A stretch of 64,000 nt of DNA from positions 53,434,625-53,498,624 of the forward strand of contig OW388305.1 of assembly GCA_936450465.1 (NCBI GenBank), read 5' to 3'. Source of the stretch: Gibbula magus. Lineage: Eukaryota > Mollusca > Gastropoda > Trochida > Trochidae. Both the position numbers and the translations under genes were made by a program. Shown one piece after another: positions 54,966-64,000 of this stretch. Position 1 is the stretch's first letter, and each line of letters opens with the position of its first letter. The notes below the pieces were generated by a model. It was given only the letters and a program-made list of their open reading frames with translations, was not told the DNA's origin and searched no databases.

Positions 54966-55770
54966 AAAATGAAACTTACAGTTTCTGATTCTCTATTTAT
55001 TGAGACATTACTTATGAAGATCCATGAGAGAACTATATCTTTTTCATCTTATATTAAAAAAACAAAGTTGAAAATACTGAAGAATTAGAACTTAATATAA
55101 AACAGACTGAGGACAATATTAGAAGAGACTTTCAAAATAAAGATGAGGAATACAAAGTCGAAACAGAATTTTTGGTATGAAGAGGGAGAAAAACCTCAAA
55201 ATACTTTTGTAATCTGGAAAATAGAAATTTCTCCAAACATTCAATCAATAAATTAAAAACAAAGGATAACAATGAAATATCAGACAGTAAATCAATACTA
55301 AATGAAGTAAAGCTGTTATATCAAAACCTTTACTCTAGTCATGAAAAATATAAGGCAAGAGACTGCTTGAAAGATATCAAAACTCCAATTTTGAATAAAA
55401 CATTAAGGGACAGTCTTGAAAATCAAATCAGCATGAAGGAAATAAGCAGTTGTGTTTACAAATTGAAAAATAACAGCCCAAGCATTGGTGGTTTCCCTAT
55501 TGATTTCTTTAAGTTCGTTTGGAAAGAATTTAGAATATGGACTTATAAATTTATTCAGAATGTTTCAAATGCAATGTCCTTAAGTATGAAAAGAGGTGTT
55601 ATCACCTGCATTCCAAATCCAACAAAGACAGAACATTACTTAAAAACTGGAGACCTATTACTCTACTCAATGCTGTTTATAAGATAATCAGCTCCTGTAT
55701 AGCAGATAGATTAAACTAAGACTACCTTAGATGAATTAATCCACTCTAATCAAACTGGTTTTATACCGGG

Positions 55771-57134
55771 TGTCACAAGTACTAGGGTCACCCACGTCAA
55801 AGCTCACAACAACACTTTCCGGTTTTATAAGTTTATTACCCACAAAACAAAACTATGTACACAAAACCATTCGGACATAAAAAACCACTTCAATCAACAC
55901 TTCACGCATACTACCGCCACAGACTCACTACATCTCTACACCAGTTTGATCCTCACTTCATATTCATACACTACTTGCTTCACAAACACTCGTCTCATAC
56001 GTACTAGCTCTCTACGCAACGTCCACATTCCAATACGCTCTCATACAAACACATACTTCACATTACAGATGCCAGCAACATACATGTAAATACTAAATAC
56101 AAAACTACAACATAACAGTTCAACAACAAGGCCCGTGTGGCCTAGGATAAGGTTCGTAATGTGTTGCTTTCAACACGAGACGCCAAGTCATGCTACTTGG
56201 AATGAGTCTTCCTTGCTCCTAGTAAAGGAAGTCACGAGTCACGTCCAGTGACTCACTGAGTTTACCTCGAGGTCTCTTCTAACCCCACTCACTCGGGATT
56301 ACACAGTTGTGGTCACAGTTCGTCGGACCACCACACTACACTGAGGGTTAACATACCACCCTCTCCCCACTACACCAGCACATTACCACTGGCGCAGGAA
56401 CATATGACGTCCGTCATGACGTCAATCACACAGCTGCCACCACTTCCCTGCAACATGTCGACTGTCCAGATACTGACCCCGGCGACTGTCACGCTCCTGT
56501 CCATATGACATCAGGGATGACAACAGCAGACATAACGACGAGTTGACAAGTTGTCGAGTTCTAACAGCTCCCCGTCTGTCGGCTACGTCAGCTTACGCTC
56601 CCTACCGGTCAGACTGGCGTTAACTTCGGTCAAGGGAGGCTAGCTGCAACCATGTTAAGCAATGCAGACACGGTTTTCATGTACTTAGGATACTTATACA
56701 CTACATAACATTACTGCATGTTCACTATTCATAAATTCACAATTCACCCAATATTCACAGCATTACTCAACGGCATTCCCACTTCACTGTAAAGTATGAT
56801 AAAATATAACTTCCCACAATTTGTATAAACATTGATAACATTATGCATTAATATGATAAAAGTCCTGTAGCTTTATACCACTGAAACATTCTTTCAAAAT
56901 CAAAATAGTCAAAATGCAATACTCACGTCCATTCGACCTGTGAATAATATGAGACGTCTTACTCTCACGCAGCCGCTCTCTCTCGTCTGCCGACACTCAC
57001 ATATGCACTGTCTCACCCCAACACGCACGTTCCGCACGTGCAGTCCGCCCGTACAGGCAGGCCAGACAAACAATATGCTAGCCTTGCTTCGGCTTTCCAA
57101 CATTCAAAACGACTGGCATAGTCAAGTTGTGACA
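55771..57134 (-). mobile_element. solo LTR, 1364 bp, with CCGGG target duplication
   Basis: The interval starts TGTCACAAGT and ends ACTTGTGACA-like (CAAGTTGTGACA), so it has TG...CA ends with a short inverted repeat. CCGGG is duplicated at 55766-55770 and 57135-57139. The empty site is preserved in copy 1 at about 49443 as ATACCGGGTAGG. On the minus strand an AATAAA signal (55832-55837) lies about 60 bp before the end, as expected for the R/U5 region. No internal gag or pol is present, so it is most simply a solo LTR left by recombination. A DNA transposon with short inverted repeats is less likely. Confidence 0.8.
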
Positions 57135-58935
57135 CCGGGTAGGACTATAAGTGAAAACACAAGACTTGTATATGATATAATGTTTGAAACAAAGAAACAG
57201 AACATTCTTGGACTGCTAATTCCGATTGATTTTGAAAAGGCATTTGACACTGTTTCTAAAGATTTTATCAATCTAGTTCTACAAAAGTAAGATGGATGGA
57301 TGGATAAGTATATTGACTTATGAAACAACATCTTGTGTCATTCAACATGGTAATCTATCTGAATGTTTTGCAAATGAAAGAAGTTGTCCCCCTACCTGTT
57401 TCTTTTTGTGGCTAAGATTCTGGGCTGTATGACAAGAAATAATGAAAATATTAAAGGTATTGTTATTAATGATAATGAATATAAACTGGATCAATATGCT
57501 GATGACACAGAACTATTTCTTGATGGAACTGAAGAGAGTTTGTACTCTGCGATAGACACAATAAATAGATTTTATGAAATGTCTTGTTTGAAAATTAATT
57601 TAGACAAATCAAAAGCAATCTGGATTGGATCAAAAGCTAAATCTAATGAGAGGATATGTAAAGACCTGAATATTGAATGGGTAACAGGTGAATTTGATGT
57701 ACTTGGTATTAAATTTACATCAGATCTTGAAGAGCTATGGGTAATCAACACAAAAAAGAGACTGGAAGACATAAATAGACTCCTAGCATCTTAGAGGAAA
57801 AGACATTTAACTTTAATTGGTAACATAACAGTAATAACGACTCTAGCATTCTCCAAATTAGTTCATATTTTCAATTCTCTGCCAAACCCTCCAACAGACT
57901 GTATTACTTCCCTCAAAAGAATATTTTATAAATTCATTTGGAATGATAAAACTGATAAAATAAAGAGAAGTACTCTGAAACACAACTATGAGGAAGGGGG
58001 ATTGAGAATGATTGACACAGATATTTTTTATTGATGCATTGAAACTTTCGACATTAAGATTTTACTTGAAAAACTTAGAAAAAATTAATCCATGCAATAT
58101 ACCATTTGAAGATATTTTTAATTTTGGTGCTAATTCTGAAACCCTCTTTAATACTGATAATCCTTTTTGGCAGGATGCTCTTAAAGCCTGGAAAAGGTTT
58201 CACATGAAACATTATGTTGACTCAAACAAGATTAATGATATTATATCCCAACCACTTTTAAAAATCCATTTCATACAGAATTGTCCAGAGAAAGGTATTA
58301 TGAATATCAGTGGATCTTTTTGATGAAACTGGTCTTTTATCATTAAAATCTTTTAGTTACTTACTTTATATTATACCTGAATCTTGGAAACATACCCTAA
58401 ACCTTTGTTCTTCCATCCCAATCAGATGCATACATGTTTCGGAATGCCAGTGAAATTAAGTAAAAACTTCAAAAGGTTGTAGATTCTTTATGACATACTT
58501 AATACTAAGGGCAAACACCCTAACTTGTGTAACAAATGGCAACTTTTATTTCCTGAAACAGACTTTGATTGGAAAAACATATTTACAATATACAAAAAAG
58601 GATTACAAGATACAAAACTTTTAGATTTTCAATATAGATTCCTCCATGGTATTATTTACACAAAAGGAGAATTACTCAAGAATGAAAAAAGTTTATAAAA
58701 GTTTGTTGTTTCTGTAAAGAAGTAAATGAGAATGTCTGTCATGTATACTGGGAATGTGAGGAGATATTTTGGCTTAACAATTTATATCCTAATCCTTTGA
58801 TGTTTTCAAAATAGCTGGTTTGGTTTGGTACTCTGCATCAAAACAGATTACTGAATCATATCATCATTTCTGCAAAAAGACTAGTTGGCTTGACTTGACT
58901 TGACTCTTTTTGGTAAAATCAGTGTTATCAAAACT

Positions 58936-59700
58936 TTGCCAATCGCAAAGTAGATAATTGTAGATATCTTCTCTGCACTACCTAAATCACCTTGTTGATG
59001 AACTTGTTTTTCTCAGCTTTCAAAATATAAATAAAAGTACAAAATAACAGAAACCGTTTTACATTATCAACATTTATTACGTAACATTTCAAAGCACTGG
59101 ATACATGAATTGGGCAACAGAAATATATGCTTAAATCATCTAACACATAATATTGTTTATTCATGATATGATCTCGTACAATACATGTTAAATGATATTC
59201 TATGACAAGTTGATCAAGAATAATGCTATCCAAAAGGAGTATTGGAACACTATTTTCAGCAGGATGTAACTTAAAAGGATGTGTTAAGATTTTATAGGAA
59301 ATGTTCAAAAGATTGTAAATTGATAGATTTTCAGTACAAATTCATTTACAGAACAATATATTCAAAGAAGAACTAATGAAGATGAAGATGATGTATACAA
59401 TGTTTGTAAGAATACCTCAGAAGATATATCACATATGTTTTTTGATGAATTGTTTCTTTGTGAAATAGTAAACAAACTTTTTCTAAATATCCATCGTCAA
59501 TGTATTATCACTTTTACAAATTTATAATCTCTGTTCAAACGATGACATAATTAATCATATACTTTCTCTAGCCAAATGATTTTTTAAATTTTAAAATATT
59601 CAGCAACATGCTTCATCCTCTGACGGATTCTTTAAACAATTTATGGTACATGCACAATAGACAAAATTATAGCCAGGAAATAAAACAGGTTAGTTCATTT
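58936..59700 (+). pseudogene. older L1-like LINE fragment, right part
   Basis: After the second 55-bp repeat the sequence reads VDIFSALPKSP, which matches HIFNSLPNPP of the other copies. At 59305-59345 it has KLIDFQYKFIYRTIYSKK, the equivalent of KLLDFQYRFLHG. It is therefore the continuation of 52035-52356. It is heavily decayed. Confidence 0.65.
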
Positions 59701-61641
59701 CACTAGGAAGTGGAAACAACTGACTTTCATACTCAATAATGAGGGAAGCGCTCGTAAAATACTTTACCCCAAATGTTCATCACATAACAATCTTGCTTTT
59801 ATATTGAATAACACATGTACTGATATAATTTGCCTTTGTGATCACCATAACTTTATTATACAGTGCTTGCCCTCTACCGCTAAACATGCCCTGTACTTCT
59901 GAATTGAAATGGGATAATAAAACAAATAAAAATAAACTTTTCGATAGTGACATTTTCCGTCCTGATGACAAGGATTGCACCGAGGTAACAGTTCACTTCC
60001 TTGGAACATAGGCGTGTTCAATATCACCAAATCTACACTCATCATGTTGGCCTTGACCTTCTGTGTAACATCTGAACCCTGGACATGCCTTTATTTGGCA
60101 ATGAAGTGCACACTTGGAACAGAACGGCGAGTTCTGTCGAGGTGGTCTCGAACCCTGCCACGTGTAGTACGTGGTGAGCATGGTACTTCTTGTTGCCTCA
60201 CCTGCAAATATGATTTCAAAGAAGAATTATATGATATAGTTTGGTAAAAACCGGCTTGTAGTCAACATCAGGTTGTAACAAATGCTTCATTCCATAGAAC
60301 ATATAGTTGCTGCAGGTTGATAACACAAGTTGTACCGTGTGATTTGCCCTTTACAGTAGATAAAGGGTTAATCAATACATAACAGATAATTGATATTGAA
60401 AATTTAAACAAAATATTGCACTGATCATGAATTATTAGATTGAAGTTTTAATTGCTGTTAATGCAAAGTAAATTGAACATGAGTTTAAATAAATGTAAAT
60501 TCTGTTGAAGATGTAAATATTTCTTGATTTCCATTTTTATTTGCAAATAAGTGCTGTCCAGGAAACACATTTCGACAGTTGACAGTAGAGATTGCAAATT
60601 AAGCGAAAGTATGTCTATCTGATAGATACAAGTTTATCTTTATACAATAAAATCATCAAATTTCAGGCTTTAAATCAAGGGATAAAAACAAAAAAAGAAT
60701 TTGTTTTTTTAAGATATCTATATAAATGCGATCTGTGGGGAGACTTAAGACTGTTGGACTGTTTGAAAAAGAAAATCATTTGATGAACGAAAGACGAGGG
60801 GTAGGCTTTACATATACGTAGATATCTAAAAGATATCAATTTAACATTGTTACATTTGGGATAACACTACCTTCAATAGTAAAAGTTCTCAGTTTGATTG
60901 AACTCACCTGTTTTCCAAAGGAATAAAAGCTGCAAAATAGTGCATCTACCAGGATACAAACTCTATCGTTCCAAAGTTTCCTCGCCAAACCATCTGATAA
61001 TTGCCATAGACTCGCATGTTCTTATGCCATTGAGGTAGCCAATCACATAACGTCTAACTAAAGCTTTCGGTGCGAGAAGCTATGGTCAAGTATCTCCCAA
61101 CAGCGAATCTTTCGTCGGTTTCCGTAAAATGAGGAATGTGTTAACGAATGATTCTGAATGTTTTGATTCTAAATGCTTTCAAAACGGTAATCATTCAAAA
61201 ACCATGTGCATGATGTGATTGGTCAGCTATGTGACTGGGTTTTTGACAGCATATCATGTGTACAGAACACGCACCTTTATGTATAGAACCTGTTCAGTGG
61301 ATTCATTTTATAAAAAAATTATTCTTCGGAAAAGGTCGATTTTAATCAGACTGTAACGATTCTTCAACTTTTTGGATTAGTAGGCTGATGCTACAGGCAG
61401 TGCGATAGTTGCCTCAATCCCGCAAGGGACCAAGCCCGAAAAAGTACAATAATCTGTACTGTTGTAGGTAGTGTTATCCCAAATGTAACAATGGTAGATT
61501 TGTCCACTATCTAAATGTATGTATTTCTAGGGATTTCAATGGCTTTTGTACTGATGAAATTAAATGTAACACTAATGGACCAAAATGTCTAAATGGTGTA
61601 AAGAACGATCTTATGTGAAGAAAACCGAACCGAACCGAGGT
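59701..61641. other. unassigned stretch
   Basis: No supported gene. A Cys-rich minus ORF (59993-60181) and a 63-codon plus ORF (60592) have no recognisable family or splice context. GGTTCGAGACC near 60137 (minus strand) resembles a B-box, but no A-box is evident. Confidence 0.35.
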
Positions 61642-61961
61642 TTAAGATTGTACAGTAACCATGTTATGATCAGGAATAATATTAATGTCAGGTTTATCAT
61701 CATGAACAAATAAAGCATTGTTATTGGTTATATAGCACTTGCCTGCAGCACATTCTATGATAACATAGTTTGTCGTTTCTGTGTTGTTTCTATGTAGCTT
61801 CCGTATCACGTGATGAAACCTGCAGGTGTGATCACGTGACCAGGTGACTGCAGCACAGTTTAGCGCATTTAGACAAAATCTAACACAGTCTTCTTCAACA
61901 GTTTTTGAAATAAGGGAACCACCTTTCATCTCACTATTTGGCGTTTTCTTAAGACATAGGT
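61642..61961 (-). CDS. PAN/Apple-like domain exon (partial gene)
   Basis: On the minus strand an acceptor TAATTACAG precedes 61961. The frame then reads through an MKGGSLISKTVEEDCVRFCL stretch, NCAAVTWSRDHTCRFHH and VIIECAAGKC to a stop at 61642. The C-x3-C, NCAAVTW and TCRFH spacing resembles a PAN/Apple domain, an extracellular disulphide-bonded module of secreted or surface proteins in invertebrates. The first ATG (61929) is internal to the exon, so it is probably not the start. It could be the last exon of a gene extending rightwards. An alternative donor GCAAGT near the end of the domain exists. No signal peptide is expected in this exon. Confidence 0.45.
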
Positions 61962-62399
61962 CTGTAATTATGAAAAGTTTAGGTATTACAAACAGCCTTG
62001 TTCAAAAACGCTCACATGATGTTGTATTTTAGTGAAAATATCAAATAGTTTGTGATGTCTTTTAGGCATAATAGCATTGCGAAACAGAAAACAATCATTT
62101 CAAAAGCGACCATTGAATGCACCATAACATTAAACTGTAACAGTTTTGGCGGCTCATGAAGTGGCCAGGGGTCAACATTTGCAAAACTCCAATTTTTATT
62201 TTCATTTGTGAACTGTCTAATATGTGAACAGCATCATAACTGATATTAAGATCATTAACTTGAAATAAATAAATAAATAAGCGTTTATTCTAAAGAAACG
62301 CTATCACTTTAGATTTGAAGTTACGAAAAAAACGAAACTCAGATTTAGACCCAACCACATGAAAACACATCACCCAAACACAACAATGATTGTTTCATA
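61962..62399. other. unassigned spacer
   Basis: AT-rich, including an (AAAT)n run at about 62262-62280. It should hold the left inverted repeat of Tc1 element 3, which I could not define because the right end is lost. Confidence 0.35.
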
Positions 62400-63334
62400 T
62401 TGAACTGTGGTATCAAACGCATGATTGAAATGGGAGCCACCCACACCCATGTTGCAAGAACGTTTGGCTGTCACCACACAACTGTCACAAGACTAATGCA
62501 GCGTTATCGTCATTGCGGACAGACCTCAGACAACCCAAGATCAGGCCGACCAAGAGACACAACCCACCAGAAGGACAGATACCTGCGCACGTTACACCTC
62601 AGGAACCACTTCTAGACTGTGACGTCATCAGCGTCAAATGCCCTGGGCCACCGGGTAAGCAGTAGCACAGTGTCCAGACGTCTAAGGTCCCATGGCATCA
62701 GGGCATACAGACCGTTCTGGGGACAGCGGTTGACAGCCGAACATCGCCAACGAAGACTGAGATGGGCAAGAATGATGTTACGTTGGCACAACGTCAGTGG
62801 CAGAGGGTGCTTTTCTTTGACGAAAGTCGGTTCTGTCTCTTCAAAGCAGATGGAAGAGTACATGTTTATCGCCGTCGGGGAGAGAGAACAGCTGCATGTT
62901 GCGTTCAGGAAGTGTCATGGTTTGGGGAGGCATACTTGGTGAGGAGAAGACGCCTCTGGTTATCCTGAATGGAAATCTAACGGCTAATCGTTGCGTCGAT
63001 GACATTCTCCATCCCGTCGTCTGTCCCTTTATTCGACAACAGGCACAAGGTGTGATCTTTCAACAAGACAATGCCAGACCGCACACAGCTCGAGTTACTC
63101 AACACTTTCTTGCTAACAACAACATCCACGTTTTGCCGTGGCCAGCATGCTCGCCTGACATGTCACCGATCGAGCATCTTTGGGACGCTATGGATCGCCG
63201 TATTCGCCAACGACGATCACCTCCACATAACCGCCTGCAACTTGTCCAAGCTCTCCAAGAAGAATGGCAGCGCATTCCACGTAATGACGTCAGGCGTTTT
63301 GATATTCTCCATGCGGCGGAGGGTCACTGCGAGG
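62400..63334 (+). pseudogene. Tc1-like transposase 3, frameshifted and truncated by SINE
   Basis: The pieces in three frames cover almost a whole Tc1 transposase. The HTH has MIEMGATHTHVARTFGCHHT, the linker is NPRSGRPRDTT, then STVSRRLRSHGIRAYRP. The catalytic core has LFFDESRFCLF, GSVMVWGGI, FQQDNARPHTARV and SPIEHLWDAM. All three acids (D, D, E) are present. There is a stop after HLRNHF (62613-62615) and frameshifts near 62770, 62890 and 63300. The protein should end about 15 residues after MRRRVTA. Instead SINE sequence starts at about 63335, so the C-terminus and right inverted repeat are lost. Confidence 0.88.
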
Positions 63335-63647
63335 GAAAGGATAGTGCAATGGTTATCGCGTTAGGTTTCGGATCAAGAGGTGCGGGGTGCGAATCCCGCC
63401 AGGGGCATGGCAATTTTGTCTGCAGTAGAGAACTGTTCTACACACACTAAGGTTTGGGTGCAATGCTACACTGAATTTCAGGGCAGTACCACCCATGGTT
63501 CGCTAGTTCCAGCCGTTGCTCGCAGGTTTCACTGCAATGCATAGCCACATGGCGTTGCAGGCTTTCTCCCTGCCAAAATACTTGCAGCCGTGATATAAGT
63601 GAAATACTCTTGAAAGCGACATTAAACCCCAACTCACTCACTCACAA
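63335..63647 (+). repeat. tRNA-Arg-like SINE (copy 3, fullest), (TCAC)n tail
   Basis: The head has TAGTGCAATGGTTATCGCG, GTTTCGGATCAAGAGG and GGTGCGAATCCCGCC. The middle has ACTGTTCTACACACAC and GGTTTGGGTGCAATGC. The tail part has GCCACATGGCGTTGCAGGCT and CAGCCGTGATATAAGTGAAA, ending CAACTCACTCACTCAC. This copy links the heads and bodies of the SINEs at 385 and 40676 into one family. Confidence 0.85.
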
Positions 63648-64000
63648 AATGAAGACCAAATTAACACTTACTTGGTTTCCCCCCTCTGCAATCTTTTTGT
63701 TTTGTTGCTTGGACAGTTTTATAATAGCTACCATAACCGGTTGTAACTCTTTTTGTATGGAACGTACAAGACTGTCTCACGTAGTTCCATTGTACGATTT
63801 GTACTCCATTGTTTTGTAAGAGTTTCTCATAACATTGAAACATTGAAGTCGCTGTGCTGTCCTCCTGACCCGTACTTGAATGAACATCGAACTTGAGTTG
63901 GGTACAACGGTTTGCTGTGAATGATCATTCATTTAAAACATTTCATTACAAACAAATAAATGAATGATCGCCTTTGATGTATTCAAATCAACTTATAGAA
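63648..64000. other. unassigned end of window
   Basis: No supported feature. Confidence 0.4.

Larger units (their letters stand above)
52357..58881 (+). repeat. duplicated block, copy 2
   Basis: A near-identical second copy of 45661-51221, shorter in its family C part and carrying a 1364-bp solo LTR. It is flanked by 55-bp direct repeats (52304-52358 and 58881-58935) that belong to an older LINE. That indicates insertion with duplication of target sequence, or a comparable rearrangement. Confidence 0.93.
54002..58881 (+). pseudogene. L1/Tx1-like LINE (copy 2), carrying solo LTR
   Basis: The same 5'-truncated LINE as at 47312-51523: endonuclease end (54035-54376), RT blocks (55367-55687 and 57180-57290), a YADDTELFLDG box (57384-57794) and C-terminal parts to 58881. 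It lacks the A-rich 3' end and is cut at 58881. A deletion of about 75 bp near 55145 has its ends in GAGGAAT repeats. It is further broken by the LTR at 55771-57134. Confidence 0.88.

Noticed and set aside
55771..57134. cut-and-paste DNA transposon with TGTCACAA inverted repeats
   Set aside because: The inverted repeat is only about 8-9 bp. TG...CA ends, a 5-bp duplication and a correctly placed poly(A) signal fit a solo LTR better.
59993..60181. Cys-rich minus-strand ORF and a signal-peptide-like ORF at 59780-59980
   Set aside because: No splice context, no family and inconsistent frames. Not enough to call a secreted peptide.

Overview
The window is metazoan nuclear DNA, most likely from a mollusc or another lophotrochozoan. 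It is AT-rich and dominated by transposable elements. There is one clearly supported multi-exon host gene with large introns. The repeats are of kinds common in molluscs: tRNA-derived SINEs ending in (TCAC)n, elements with tandem-repeat cores, Tc1/mariner, pogo-like, Ty3/Gypsy and L1/Tx1-like LINEs. No prokaryotic operon, rRNA, CRISPR array or convincing functional tRNA is present. The mollusc assignment is an inference from repeat style.

Host gene: six plus-strand exons (18808-19000, 24646-24881, 31493-31680, 38588-38710, 42997-43095, 43388-43562) join in compatible phases. They give exactly 338 codons including the stop, encoding a 337-residue type II membrane glycosyltransferase of the beta-1,4-galactosyltransferase family (GT7). 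It keeps the metal-binding DxD but has an unusual catalytic loop. Its first four introns (4.3-6.9 kb) are filled with mobile elements: a Tc1 element with a nested MITE, tandem-core elements, a SINE, a structurally complete and probably very young Ty3/Gypsy retrotransposon in antisense, an old Gypsy remnant, a Mutator-like MITE, a second Tc1 copy and a long foldback element. A tandem-core element begins about 25 bp after the stop codon.

Layout: 1-5.4 kb holds a SINE, hairpin-rich DNA elements, MITEs and a broken antisense LINE. 5.9-8.8 kb is a decayed pogo-like transposon whose coding remnant runs HTH, DDE, OTU, PHD. 9.5-10.2 kb is a 27-bp, possibly coding, minisatellite. 10.6-13.7 kb is an L1-like LINE remnant split by a tandem-core element. 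13.7-18.8 kb is almost featureless. 18.8-43.6 kb is the glycosyltransferase gene. 45.7-58.9 kb holds two copies of a 5.5-6.5 kb block, in which a SAP-domain gene fragment is interrupted by an L1-like LINE that itself carries a tandem-core element. Copy 1 is followed by the SWIM-type continuation of that gene. Copy 2 lies inside an older LINE, between 55-bp direct repeats, and has gained a solo LTR. 59-64 kb has a PAN/Apple-like exon and a third Tc1 copy truncated by a SINE.

The genes do not form a pathway. The main interest is one glycosyltransferase gene in a dense nest of insertions whose order can be read from target-site duplications.
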